64,000 nucleotides of DNA from Argyresthia goedartella (Eukaryota; Arthropoda; Insecta; Lepidoptera; Argyresthiidae). The stretch covers positions 2,316,501-2,380,500 of the forward strand of contig OX463827.1 of the NCBI GenBank assembly GCA_949825045.1, read 5' to 3'. Position 1 is the first letter of the stretch; each line of letters starts with the position of its first letter. Both the position numbers and the translations under genes were made by a program. Below, one piece after another: positions 24,518-35,764 of this stretch. Below the pieces are notes generated by a model, which searched no databases, was not told where the DNA came from, and saw nothing but the letters and a program-made list of their open reading frames with translations.

Positions 24518-25029
24518 TCATTTCTGTAATAAGGAAAAAGAGTGCTTAGTTCCAATAATCAACGCATGCGATTTTATAGGGTTAACCAACAGCCAGTGGG
24601 ACGAGGCCCAGTCCTTTACATTCTCGAGGTCAGCATTCAACATCTTCACGAATGAAACTAAATCGCAGGGGGAACAGTGGCGATTGATTTGGAAATCATC
24701 TGCGTAGAGATGATACGAAGAAGAGAAGTCGTCGGAGATGGAGTTGTAAAGGCTAAAAACAGGAGAGGAGAAAGAATACAACCTTGAGGCACTCCTGCGG
24801 TGAGATCACACCAATGAGTTTCAGTCTCCTCAGACTTAATGCGCTGCTGACGATCTCTCAGGAAATAGTTGACCCAATGAACCGCATGCGACGACACATT
24901 CAAAGAACCCAGCACCGCAACAAGAATGTCAAAATCGACGCTGCTAAAGGCATTGCTGAAGTCAAGCAGGGCCAACACAGTGACCAACTTCTGGTCCATG
25001 GCCAGCTGGATGTCATCGCTGACTTTTAA
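24518..25029 (-). pseudogene. Non-LTR retrotransposon RT fragment
   Basis: Minus-strand reverse transcriptase remnant in two frames. 24658-24999 has VLALLDFSNAFSSVD and AGVPQGCILSPLLF. 24518-24781 has HLYADDFQIN, the catalytic YADD box, and VNPIKSHALIIG. One frameshift joins them. The order RT motif A, B, C is correct for the minus strand. Clade is uncertain (Jockey/CR1 group). It lies within the CYHR1 intron. Confidence 0.85.
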
Positions 25030-25340
25030 ATAGCTGTGGTAGGCTGTGCCCTAGTCTGAACCCAGATTGGTACGGATTGAGTAAGTTGTTTGAAGAAAGG
25101 TGGACTATGGATTGAAGGACTTTGGATAGGATAGGTAAAATATCTTCGAAAAAGGTCTTTGAATGAGGAGGGATTGAAAATAAAAGATAATTTATTTTAT
25201 AGCCAAAACAACATAGTTTTACTTTCGCTGGATATATGGTACTCCGAATTTAAATCCGCCTGAAATAGACTAATCTACCCTCTGCTTCAGAGGATTGTCG
25301 GTGAACTAAAGTGCTACAGCAAACTTTTTGCGTTTTCCAG
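25030..25340 (+). other. CYHR1 intron, right part with 3' splice site
   Basis: No genes seen. It ends in TTGCGTTTTCCAG, a good pyrimidine tract and AG acceptor for the next exon. Confidence 0.6.
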
Positions 25341-25501
25341 ACCTACAGCTAAAGCCGTACCGTACGGAGGAGTTTGTGCACAAGCTGTACTACGAGACGT
25401 CGCGCTTCTTGGCCTTCGGACAGCAGTGGGTGGTGAAGGCGTTCGTTAACAAGAACCAGCGGGAACCCACGCAGAGCTATGAACGGGAACTGTCTTATCA
25501 G
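25341..25501 (+). CDS. CYHR1: CYHR1/ZTRAF1-like gene, internal exon (TRAF-like domain)
   Basis: 161 bp, entered in phase 1 and left in phase 0, consistent with the neighbouring exons. It encodes [20 protein letters not shown] followed by [10 protein letters not shown] and ends ERELSYQ before GTACAC. The vertebrate family has a closely similar block (FRPYRTDDF...RLYYETPRF). The downstream intron runs to 57215, about 31.7 kb, and is mostly transposable elements. Confidence 0.88.
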
Positions 25502-26019
25502 GTACACTCTACAGACGTACTAATAAAAAGTCTTCTCGCAGCGTTATATATAACACTGAAATAGTAAAACATTCAATAAAGCTTTTATAGAGCTGATACA
25601 CCAGTTTGACTATTTATTTTTATTAAATATCTTGACCGATATTCAGGGCCTAATTAAAAACATGAGAAGACATCCTTGATTTTCAGTGCTAAACTAGTGA
25701 CGTATATCCGGTCCGTCCGTTCCCGCCCCCGGATGTTCGGTTAAGCCGCGTGGTACCTTGTTTGCGCGCGCGCCCCACCACACCACCGAGGCAGTTCGGA
25801 TTGTTGAATTCGAATTTAGCTTCATTGGCGTCTTGATTTTCGCACGGCACAGTCGCTGCTCAGCTCCTGAGTACGGCCCGCCAAAAATCTATACATCGTG
25901 ACGTGAGAACTTCTTTTGCATATTATAACCAACTGTTCGTTAAAGAATTTCTTAGAATTTTCTGATTTATTGCAGGCAAATAAAAGATACCCAACGGTGT
26001 GACCGTTCGTTTGTGTAAA
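25502..26019 (+). other. Start of 31.7-kb CYHR1 intron and probable DIRS 5' region
   Basis: From about 25690 the sequence is more GC-rich and leads directly into the DIRS gag, so it is probably the element's left terminal region. I could not define its terminal repeat. Confidence 0.4.
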
Positions 26020-27185
26020 ATGGAGCAAGAAACCCCGGAGGTTCCGTCCATTTTGGAGCACGTGGCGGCGCGTAAGGATAAAGGCAAGAAAAGGCGGAAA
26101 CCGGTGAGCTCTTCGGACTCCGACAATTCTAGTTCGTCCTCGTTGAGTTTCTCGGAAAGCGACGATCGCAAGAAGCGGTACCGACGGCGCAAACGCATCA
26201 AGGAACGTAAGTTCGATCTTCTTTTTAACGAGATTAAAGATCTTAAAAGTCAACTTGCTGCTACACAGGTATTTCACGAATATGATTGTGAACCACGGCA
26301 TGACTTGATTGACCCTAATGTTAGTGGAGACCTCTACGAAGGTCACGTTGAGGAGTCCGAGCCCGCCAACATTGACTCGGCTTTCGAGGTCGATCTTAAC
26401 ATTTTTACTGGTACAAAAACCAAGGAGCCCGCTGTACCGCAGGCGTCTCCCGAACTAACACAACAATTAAAAGATTTGCAGCAATTCAATAGCCAGGACT
26501 GGATAACGTCCGATATGCCGACGTCCAAAAACACTATTTATTTGCGCCGGGTTTCACTAATCTTGAAGCTAATGACGATATAAAGAGGTACGATACACCT
26601 AAAACTACCTTAAACATGGAAAAGGCTTTTGCCGGCATTTCCTATGCATTGCTCAAACAGCGCGACGCGCTTTTGAGTGAATTACAAGCCTTTCTAGCCT
26701 GGGCGCATCAGGTCAAAAACCTACGATTCGACGATATCCATACAAAGCTCAAAGAAATGTTGGCCAATGGTGAGTATAGCAAGATTTCAAACGACGCTCT
26801 CCAGCTCGTCTGTGGACACCGGGCTGAACTTATTCAATATCGCAGAGAAGGCATACTCTCATCAGTAAAAGACCAGTACCACAAAAATACATTACGCAAA
26901 ATTGCGCCGTCAGGTTCTCATCTATTTGAAGCCGACAAATTTAATGCTTTATTGGAAAAAGCGGGTGGAGTTAAAAATGTGTTTTGGGTGGAAGGAAAGT
27001 CTCGCTACAATACTGTGCCACAGTACGAGCCTTCCACTTCTACCCGCAGTCAGACGCAGAAACAGGCCGCAACTTATAACAATCGCGCGCAATATCATAA
27101 TCAAAGCCAGTATCATACTTCGGCCCGAGGCAGGATAAATAATAATTCGTTTCGCGGGCGAGGCGCGCGGGGTTCACGCGGCCGT
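26020..27185 (+). pseudogene. DIRS gag, one frameshift
   Basis: The start ATG is at 26020. The N-terminus is acidic, then serine-rich and basic (KKRYRRRKRIKERK). Near 26530 the frame shifts, and gag continues with NMEKAFAGISYALLKQRDAL and LKEMLANGEYSKI. It ends with an RG-rich tail (SFRGRGARGSRGRG) that may bind RNA. Gag of this type forms the DIRS particle. Confidence 0.88.
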
Positions 27186-29134
27186 GGTCTACCCGACAGG
27201 TCAGGAAGGGATTATCAACCCAGACGTTCTCCCTTATCCCACGAGGATAGGAGACTATGCCATGCACATGCATGCAAAATTTCACGCCGGACAACTCCGC
27301 ATGTACTACGATCGTTGGAAACATTTGGGAGCTCCCACATACATTCTAAAAATTATACAAGGATGCCGCATTCCTTTTGTGTTGAAACCACCATTGCACA
27401 TTCCAATCAGTCGCAGTGTGAAAACACCAGAATCAGAACAAATGTCGAAAATAATGAAAAACATGATCTCGCAGGGTGTGCTAGAAAAGGTGCTCCCAGC
27501 TTTATTTCCCCGATATTCCTGCGCCCCAAGAGCGACGGCACCTGGAGGCCCATATTCAACTTAAAAAATCTAACTTCGACTTTTCAGACTAATAAATGTT
27601 CATCGGGTAACTGATTTTCTACAACCCAAGGATTGGTTGGCCAAAGTGGACATTCACCAGGCATACTTCCATGTCCCTGTATTCGAAGGCCACAGAAGGT
27701 TTCTCCGCCTTCTGTACGGCGACAAAAACCCACAAATACTGGAAATGACGTGCCTACCCTTTGGCCTTTGTTCAGCACCGAGAATATTCGCCTCAATCAC
27801 CAACTGGATAGCACAATACCTCCGCGATCACGGTATCCGGATCATCGTGTATCTCGACGATTTTATGCTGGCTCATCAAAACAAAGCCACTCTCATAAAT
27901 CAAGTGTCGTTGACACTGAACACGCTTGCCCACCTAGGCTGGCAAGTGAACACAGACAAATCTGTTTGCAACCCACAGAAGGCAGTGGAATACCTGGGCA
28001 TTGTGTAGAACACATGGCAGAACGCGAAATACATTCCTCAGAGGTTAGTAGCAAAAATACATTGCACGGTATCCAAAATCTTGATAACACGGACAACGTC
28101 CGTCAAAGAGTTACAAGGTCTCATTGGCCTGCTGAACTTTGCCAGTTTTTCTGTACCGAGGGGTCGTCTAAATTACCGGTATTTACAGTTACAGGCCAAC
28201 AAGGCCTTGAAACTAAAGATGACAAAAACCTTTCCTCTAGTTGCGAAAGCCCTAGAAAGCATTCGAGTTAGAATGGTGGCAGTTGAATTGTCAGAAGAGT
28301 ACTCTACTTCATGTCCCACTATCGTCTCATTACCTAACAACAGATGCCAGCGACATCGGCTGGGGGGCCAAATTAAACGAAATCTCAATAACAGGCTCAT
28401 GGCTACCCTCACAGCAGAACCTTCATTGCAACTACAAGGAGATGTTGGCCATATTAAATGTTTTACGCCATCATTATCAGCTCCTGAGCTCACAGTCGCT
28501 GCTAATACAGTGCGACAATAAAACTGTCGTCTCTTATCTAAGAAAAGAGGGAGGGGCGAAATCTATAGCCCTTACGGAGCTGGCAATGAAAGTGCTACAA
28601 GTACTGGACCAAAACAACATTCACATGTCCATCTATCACATAGCAGGGAACTACAACTGCGAAGCAGACCATTTATCACGTCTCAAAGACCCACCAGAAT
28701 GGCATCTCCTGTCAAACATAACAAATGTCGTGTTTGCCAAGTGGGGAACCCCCGTAATCGATCTTTTTGCTTCCAGGAGAGCTCACGTGGTTCCAACGAA
28801 CTGTACACTGGACAGAACCGACAACCAGGCGAGCATGTACGATGCTCTAGGCAGCAAGTGGGATTTCAAGTTGGCATGGCTGTTCCCGCCGCCTTATCTC
28901 ATTCCCAGAGTATTGACGCACTTAAACAATGCACTGGGTGTGTACCTGATCGTAGCCCCGAGATGGCACAAAGTTTACTGGAGACCAGACCTGAAGAGCC
29001 GCGCATTGTCACCCCCATTCACGATAAGGAACCTGTCGCAGGTCCTAGTCGATGTAACGACGGGACGTCCGCCCCCCAACATATCGGAGATGACGCTGGA
29101 GATATGGAGATGTGGGGTTGGCAAGAACACCTAA
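27184..29134 (+). pseudogene. DIRS reverse transcriptase, RNase H and linker domain
   Basis: RT begins around 27270 (GQLRMYYDRWKHLGAPTY). Frameshifts near 27510 and 27590 separate RPKSDGTWRPIFNLKNL from [19 protein letters not shown]. The active site is [14 protein letters not shown] at 28006-28008 and another frame change near 28300 precede RNase H (TTDASDIGWGAKL, HIAGNYNCEADHLSR). The DIRS linker region with WGTPVIDLFASR and WLFPPPYLIPRVL follows. The YLDD box and these linker motifs are characteristic of DIRS. Confidence 0.9.
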
Positions 29135-29813
29135 GTCACTGGAGCGAGGAACAAAAAGCTCTGCTCCGTTCGAGCTGGCGTGAATCCACTCTTAGAACGT
29201 ATAAACCAGCTTGGACCCGTTGGCGAAACTGGGCCATAACTCACAAGGTACATACACATAAACCTACAGGCTCAGACCTGGCCCGATTCCTCACTGATCT
29301 ACATCAAAAGGAAGGCTTTTCATACAGCACTATCCTTGTTCATAAATCTGTAGTGTCTACTCCTTGTGATCCCAGTGAAAGTAATAAGCTAAGCTCACAT
29401 ACACTTGTAAAACAAGTCCTAAAGTCCATTGGGTTAGCTAAGCCTAAACCTATCAAAGCCCCCATCTGGGATATAGACACCCTTGTAAACCATCTTTCTA
29501 AAAGAACCTGCAATTAATCAAGTTTATTTGCCACCTCTCAAAGAGCGGCTGCTTTACTCCTACTATGCTCGGGTAGACGTGTACACGATTTAACTTTAAA
29601 TACCGTTACTCAGGAACACTGTGTTATTTCAGATGACAGCATAATCTTATGGCCATCTTTTGGCTCCAAAACTGACTCCATTACCCATCAACAATCGGGA
29701 TGGAAGCTAAATAAGAATAAGGACAAGTCACTGGATCCTATCTACTGGATACGCCGCCTCATTGAGTTGGGGAAACCTAGGCGAATTGCTGCTAAGTGCG
29801 ATAATCTGTTTGT
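29060..29813 (+). pseudogene. DIRS tyrosine recombinase, N-terminal part
   Basis: It overlaps the end of the RNase H/linker frame in another phase, as is common in DIRS. The SAM-like N-terminal part reads WRESTLRTYKPAWTRWRNWA. A TAA at 29515-29517 interrupts it, and the same frame then continues through ALLLLCSGRRVHDLTLNTV, which has the first catalytic-box arginine. The coding sequence is cut at 29813 (CDNLFV) by a LINE and resumes in phase at 32192. Confidence 0.88.
29806..29813. repeat. Target-site duplication CTGTTTGT of LINE insertion (partner at 32186-32193)
   Basis: The 8-bp sequence CTGTTTGT flanks the LINE on both sides. Removing 29814-32193 restores the DIRS recombinase reading frame. 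Confidence 0.88.
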
Positions 29814-29839
29814 TGTTGTTGTTGTTGTTGTAATAAAAT

Positions 29840-31718
29840 AATAAAGAGTCTCAAAAAACAATATTATCAGAATCGGCTTAAAAATAATACTGGCAACGCA
29901 AAAGAAACATGGAAATTAATTAAAGAAATATGTTACCTAAATACAAAAAAAGAAACAAATGTAGATCTACTTAATATTGAGAAGGGTCCAATAGAGTCAC
30001 TTGATAAAGTTAACGCCTACTTCACCTCGATAGGAGGTACCCTAGCAAAAGGTATACTGGAACGTACTGGAAAATCTGAGAGTAAACTAGCAGACCTAGC
30101 TATCTCAAAAATTACCCCTGCTAATTTGATGATGGTCTCTCCGACTGATCAGGCTGAGATTGAGCGCATCATAGCAATGTTAAAACCAAACAGTGCTCCC
30201 GGCTGGGACAATATACCAACTACTATTGTAAATAGTTTTTCCCGTCTGCTAGCTGGTCCACTATCTCACCTATGCAACTTAAGTTTTAGTAGGGGTAGCT
30301 TTCCTGACATATTTAAAAGGGGTATAGTCTGTCCTATCCATAAAACTGGTGACAAGAAGCTCCCCTCAAACTACCGACCCATCACATTACCGACAACGCT
30401 TTCCAAAATCATCGAAAAACTAATGAACAAACGTTTAATGACATATCTCGAAACAAACAATCTCTTAGCTAATAACCAGTACGGTTTTAGAGAAAAAAGA
30501 AGTACCGAGGATGCTGTTATGAAGCTGACCTCCAACATAGCTGGATATGTGGACAGGGGAGAAAAATGTTTGGGTGTGTTTCTAGACCTCCAAAAGGCTT
30601 TTGACACCGTCTGTGTACCAATCCTCCTCTCGCGCCTAGAAAATATGGGAATACGTGGGATCACCCTGAACTGGTTCAATGACTATCTTTCTGGAAGACA
30701 GCAAAGTGTCCGTGTAGGTAGTACATTTAGTGGGAATCAGGCTTGTACATACGGTGTACCACAGGGGAGCACGCTCGGACCAAGTCTGTTTCTTATCTAT
30801 ATTAATAGTCTGTGCAAAAATAATATAAATGCTGTTGACCTATACATGTTTGCAGACGACACGGTTTTACTATTTCATGCGGATTCATGGGAACTGGTTA
30901 AAAACCGAACAGAAACTGGTCTGTGCACCGTGACGGCATGGTTGGAGGACAATCTTCTTTCCCTGAATACTTCAAAAACAAAATACATGTGTTTTAGCAA
31001 AACAGAAGCAGGCAGCCCCAACAGTAAATTTGAAATAAAAATTCACTCCTTCCCATGCAACAGGCTTGATTATAGTAACACCACTTGCAGCTGCGATATG
31101 CTCTCCAGAGTACCCCACATCAAATATCTTGGTGTCATCATTGATGATAAACTGAACTGGGGGCCACATATAACAGTAACAGCTAATCGTATAAGAAAAA
31201 TGATTTATGTCTTCAAAAACTTAAGAAATTATGCAGACAAAATTCTGCTCTTACAAACTTATAACTCCCTGTGCCACTGTGTTGTAGAGTACTGCATATG
31301 TGTATGGGGGGGAGCATCTAAGGCACTGCTTTTGAGGGCTGAGCGTGCACAGCGCGCTGTTCTTAAAGTTTTGCTGTATGCTCCCTTTCGACATCCCACC
31401 GCTCTCGTGCACAACACAACCAATGTCCTGAGCATACGCCAGTCATTCGTATACAGATGCATCAGATACTACCACAAGCACACAGTACCATATATTCCGG
31501 ATCACGGCAGGAGGTTGTTTCGATGTCCCCTACCAGCAATAAAAAGTGCATTCGCACGTAGACAGTATGACTCGATGGCTCCTCGCCTCTACAATAAAAT
31601 CAACTCTGTAATTAACATAAAAAAGTTAAACAACTATGTTGTAAAAACTAAAATTAAAAGTTGGCTCCGTGCATTTGACTATGATCAAACCGAAAACCTG
31701 CTGATTTCCATTACTTAA
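29840..31718 (+). pseudogene. LINE reverse transcriptase ORF, 5'-truncated
   Basis: Open from about 29840 to the TAA at 31716-31718. The N-terminal linker (KETWKLIKEICYLN) precedes RT with SAPGWDNIPTTIV, PIHKTGDKKLPSNYRPI, VFLDLQKAFDTV, GVPQGSTLGPSLFLIYIN and the active site MFADDTVLLFH. The thumb and C-terminal region follow (HIKYLGVIIDDKLNW, SLCHCVVEYCICVWGG). No stops or shifts were seen in the retained part, so the copy was intact apart from 5' truncation. The ATG at 30126 is only the first downstream methionine. Confidence 0.88.
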
Positions 31719-32185
31719 ATCTAAGAACTTTTCCACAGAAAGCAATAGAAACTTTAAGTTTCCATAGTTTCAATAATTTTATTTTTTATATATTATTATT
31801 ATTACCAAATATTATATACACACATTCACTACACTTCACACACCTACACACACTAAACGCACAATCACACAACCTTTACATTCACTACACTAACATAATG
31901 ATACTCTACACTCACAAACACACATATCACCTTGAGAAGAGCTTTTGTTTTGTATAGTAATAAAATATCATTTCTTTTTTTTTTCCTTTATCTTACTTAA
32001 TTTTGTTATAATTCTACTTCAGCCTTAAATTGTGAATCGTACTCAAAAATGTAATTGATTGATTACCTACTTTTGGGAAGAAACTGTCTCTCAAGACACA
32101 GCTCACGCTAATTTGAGGGACAGGGCATTCCATCAAATGTACATTTGTTTGTAAATAAACGAAATTTTACTTTACTTTTTTTTTA
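31719..32185 (+). other. LINE 3' untranslated region
   Basis: About 470 bp with a (TAT)n run near 31785, CA-rich short repeats near 31820-31930 (CACAC stretches), and a T-rich 3' tail. Confidence 0.75.
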
Positions 32186-32340
32186 CTGTTTGTGAGTACT
32201 ACAGGCGACCCCAAAGCTGCTGCACGTACAATCATAGGGGGCTGGCTGAAGAAACTACTTCAAGATGCAAACATCAATGCTACGCCTGGCAGTTTCAGAT
32301 CAGCTGTTGCATCCAAAAACTGGATCGAACACTTTCCCAT
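32186..32340 (+). pseudogene. DIRS tyrosine recombinase, C-terminal part
   Basis: The recombinase resumes after the LINE (STTGDPKAAARTIIGGWLKK) and includes TPGSFRSAVASKNWIEHFPI, the second catalytic box with its arginine. It stops at a perfect palindrome at 32320-32368, before the catalytic tyrosine. Nothing further of the DIRS element was recognised. Confidence 0.85.
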
Positions 32341-32368
32341 TGATGACATGGGAAAGTGTTCGATCCAG
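32320..32368. repeat. Perfect 21-bp inverted repeat with 7-nt loop
   Basis: The arms 32320-32340 and 32348-32368 are exact reverse complements (CTGGATCGAACACTTTCCC... outward), with loop TGATGAC. The left arm is DIRS recombinase coding sequence, so the right arm is a fold-back copy of it. It marks the truncation point of the DIRS element. Confidence 0.95.
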
Positions 32369-32445
32369 TCTATATATATCTATCTATAATTTATTCGGAC
32401 TGGTCGATGATCCCTTAGGAAGAAACCTAAAGTTTACATGTACTG

Positions 32446-32573
32446 TGTAGTATACACGCGCAGACGGCACTCTGCTCCGGGCCCTGGTCGTGTGCGGTAG
32501 TGCTGTGCGTTGGTGTACGATATCTCCGTAAATAGAATATCTGTGTATTATTACAACCTTTATGCCTTCTACA
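32446..32573 (+). repeat. Gypsy-3 5' LTR
   Basis: The first 25 bp (TGTAGTATACACGCGCAGAC...) are repeated at 35740. It ends CCTTCTACA and is followed by AG-TGGCGACAGAGG, a likely primer-binding site. At about 128 bp it is short for the superfamily. Confidence 0.75.
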
Positions 32574-33756
32574 AGTGGCGACAGAGGAAAACGTAAGTTA
32601 AAACACTATAAACAAATTTTGGTGGAAGGAAAGACAAAGGGTGAAGTACCCAACAAGTTGTGAAAAACATGTTTGTTATCATTATCAATTATCGAGAAAC
32701 AGTTCTTAGTGGACGCAGTGTTGACAGTCAAATACCTAAGTACAATGTACGTACAATGCATGCAGTAAATTTCCTTGATAGCACAAGTTAAATGTAAACA
32801 AAGTGTTGCTAAAATTTACCGATAAAACAACCTACTTAACTATGTGTTATTGTGTGACATGTTTTTGTGATCTAATAACTCTCAATAAATGTAGCCCGTG
32901 CCCCTCGGTGGGACATTCGTAGGCTAAATTTACGTATAACGTACGTAGGTTAGGTACCTACTTACAAAGACAAGTCAGTAAGTCAGTCAGTCATAGATCT
33001 ATGATGGTTAGACTAGGCACCAGGGATTGTTGTTGACAATTAGTTAATAATTCTAGGAATGCTGACTAGATTCCTACCTAACGCAATCTCAGAAATCCCT
33101 AGTCTTACTAGGTTGACACCTTAGGAGTGTGTTATTGTGGCAATAAGCTCGAATAGTGCGTGAGTCACTACGGGTTATTATTTTATCTAATTTCATTCGC
33201 TAGTCGAGCGCTGTGATAGATAATTTCAATGTAGAATATTTATTCATGTCTACCTACAGTTATACTTGCCTCCGAGAGAGTTGCGTATTTACTTCAGGGT
33301 AGGTACCTACGTGGGATTTGACTTTGAACATTGTGATGATACGAGTTGCTAATACCTGTTTCTCATAATAAGGCCATTCATTGTAGAAGGGCTAAAATAC
33401 GAATTGACAGGTAATTAAACGCCAATCAATAAACAATTTATTTGGCAAGTGAATGTTATCATAACATGATTACTACTATTGAGAGTCAGGCAACACCTAC
33501 TGTTTATTCAGTAAACAACTTGACTACAGGCAAATAGAAACAAGGGCCATGCATATCCAGCTGCTTGACAGCAAATAGCTAGGCCACAGGGTTATAATAA
33601 TTATCAAGGGCCATGCAAAAATCACTGGTTTCAGTGAAAAGCTAGGCCACTGGCATAAAATACATATAAATAGGGCCATGCATTACCCACTGATTCTACA
33701 GTGACAGCCAGGCCACTGGTAAAGGATAACTGGTAATGTATTTACAGGTCGTCCCA
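32574..33756 (+). other. Gypsy-3 leader with three stem-loop repeats
   Basis: Almost 1.2 kb of untranslated leader. At 33543, 33607 and 33672 a unit starting AGGGCCATGCA and ending in TAGGCCAC or CAGGCCAC recurs. Each unit contains a short hairpin at its centre (GCTG/CAGC, CACTG/CAGTG, CACTG/CAGTG). Confidence 0.75.
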
Positions 33757-35200
33757 ATGGCTCAAAACCAAGGGCTGGCGAGCCTAGAAAGCTTCAACTG
33801 TGAAGGGGAACCAACTTCCATAGGAGCACGATGGGAGCGATGGAAGCGAGGTTTAGAAATATATCTACTAGCCCTAAACATCACTGACTCTGCAAAAAAG
33901 AGGGCAACATTGTTGCATGTTGGAGGACTAACACTGCAGGATGTATACTATAATATCCCGGGAGCACATGTAGAACCTGCTGCAGATGTAGATGTGTATA
34001 CGACAGCTATAACAAAATTAGATGAATTTTTCCTGCCTAAACAAAGCAAAATCTATGAACGTCATATCTTTCGGCTTATTAAGCAGGAAGAGAATGAACG
34101 ATTCGAAGCTTTTCTACTGCGGCTTCGAACTCAGGCGGATAAATGTAAATTCGCCGATAAAGAAGAAAGTCTCATAGATCAAATCACCGAGAAATGTCGT
34201 TCTTCAGATCTTAAGAAGAAAATTTTGGGGATTGGAGATGAGGTCACATTGGACAAAATAGTTACCTTAGCAAATACATTGGAAGTTGTGAGTAGGCAGT
34301 TAGAGGTGCTCGAAGGGAAGTCTAATGAAAACAAAGACAAAACAGAAGTTAATAAACTGTTTAATTCAAAAAAATCAGCGACACGGTTTACACAAAAAAC
34401 GAGGTGTAGTAGGTGCGGTAGTAACGCACATCTTTCAAATGACAAATCGTGTCCAGCTTCGTCGAAAAAATGTTTGAAATGTGGATTTTTCGGCCATTAT
34501 CAAGACTATTGCAGGACTACACAGAAAAGACGACTCATGGGGACAAAATCAAACATTAAAGCAAAGAAGTTTAAAGAAGATAATGATCAGTCTAAGAAAG
34601 AAGAAGTGGACTATATCTTTCACATTGACGAAGATACTACGGTGAACTGCAAAGTAGGTGGCGTGGAAATTAAGATGCTGATCGATTCTGGAAGCAAATG
34701 CAATGTTGTTGACGACAAAACGTGGCGCTACCTAAAAGAGCATAAAGTACGGGTTACTAGCCAGAACAAACATCCAGATAAAGTACTTTACTCTTATGGC
34801 AGCAAAGAACCCTTAACCATAATAGGTTCCTTTGAGACTAGCATATCTGTAAATGGAGGAGAGCAGACTGCGACGTTTTACGTTATACAAAATGGTACCC
34901 GCAATTTGTTAGGAAAGAACACTGCAATAGCACTGGGAGTGCTTCAGATTGGACTTCAGATCAACAATGTTGACAACAAACCAACGTTCCCGAAATTCAA
35001 GGATATCACAATACAAATACCCATTGATAAATCTGTAAAACCCGTAATTCAACCATACCGGCGGATCCCAATACCATTGGAAGAAAAGGTGAACGCAAAG
35101 TTAGAAGAATTAAGGAAAGCTGACATTATTGAAGAAGTGCAGGGACCCTCACCATGGGTGTCATCGATGGTGCCGGTACTGAAAGAAAATGGTGATGTCA
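33757..35200 (+). pseudogene. Gypsy-3 gag-protease and RT start
   Basis: The likely start is ATG 33757 (MAQNQGLASLESF); an earlier in-frame ATG lies at 33736. Gag contains RWERWKRGLEIYLLALNI and two zinc knuckles (CSRCGSNAHLSNDKSC, CLKCGFFGHYQDYC). A basic linker precedes the protease with MLIDSGSKCNVVD. RT starts with KLEELRKADIIEEVQGPSPW and SSMVPVLKENGDV. At about 35200 the sequence jumps to the integrase C-terminus, and the shifted frame terminates at 35266-35268. Gag and protease could still be made. Confidence 0.87.
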
Positions 35201-35611
35201 CCCTCGGAGCTGTTCTACAGGAGACAATTCAGGGACAAAATACCAAATGCTGTCGATATAAGAAATAATGTGTTCGATGAAGAAGTCCAGGATAGAGACA
35301 AAGAGCAAAAGGACAAAGGAAGGGAATATAGTGATAGAAAAAGAAAAGCAACAGAAAGTAATATTGATGTTGGGGAAAAAGTATTTGTAAAAAATTTAAT
35401 AAAAGAAAATAAACTGTCATCCAATTTCAATCCCACTGAACATACTGTGACTAGAATCAATGGAAGTGATGTCCAAGTTAGGAATGATGAAACTGGGAAG
35501 GAGTATAGACGCAACATAGTACACTTAAAGAAGATAAACGGTTCATGGACAGTTGTAGATGAAAATTGTGATGATATTCCAAATAATGACAATCAAAATG
35601 TGGAGGATTAA
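35189..35611 (+). pseudogene. Gypsy-3 integrase C-terminal part
   Basis: In a different frame from gag, SPSELFYRRQFRDKIPN is the segment after the integrase core. A charged C-terminal region follows (VGEKVFVKNLIKENKLSSNF, EYRRNIVHLKKI), ending at 35609-35611. The catalytic core is missing, so this is only the tail of a deleted pol gene. Confidence 0.82.
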
Positions 35612-35739
35612 TTAAGATTAATAAGCGGTTGTGTGACAAATTAATGTTATTTTAGAATTAACACTCATACAGTGATATTGTTACAAATAATAAATAATTG
35701 TAAAATTAGATTTAAAAAAATCATTTAATAAAATAGGGA

Positions 35740-35764
35740 TGTAGTATACACGCGCAGACGGCAC
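35740..35764 (+). repeat. Gypsy-3 3' LTR fragment
   Basis: 25 bp identical to the start of 32446-32573, cut by the 5' end of Jockey copy 1. Confidence 0.85.

Larger units (their letters stand above)
26020..29813 (+). mobile_element. DIRS-type (tyrosine recombinase) retrotransposon, left part
   Basis: Gag, reverse transcriptase/RNase H and tyrosine recombinase occur in DIRS order, with no integrase or protease. A LINE insertion at 29814 splits the recombinase, and the remainder is at 32186-32340. Several frameshifts and stops show that the copy is dead. TTG or GTT microsatellite sequence follows the break. Confidence 0.9.
29814..32185 (+). mobile_element. LINE (non-LTR retrotransposon), 5'-truncated, inside DIRS
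   Basis: About 2.4 kb, starting with a (TTG)n run and the end of an endonuclease-RT linker, and ending in T-rich sequence (TTTACTTTACTTTTTTTTTA) before the target duplication. It lacks ORF1 and endonuclease. Clade not certain; the RT resembles the Jockey/CR1/Daphne group. Confidence 0.87.
32446..35764 (+). mobile_element. Gypsy-3, internally deleted Ty3/gypsy element
   Basis: The 5' LTR (32446-32573), a long leader, gag-protease, start of RT and end of integrase are present; most of RT, RNase H and the integrase core are deleted. The 3' LTR starts at 35740 after AAAATAGGGA and is cut after 25 bp by a Jockey element. About 3.3 kb in total. Clade uncertain, possibly Mag-like. Confidence 0.85.
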
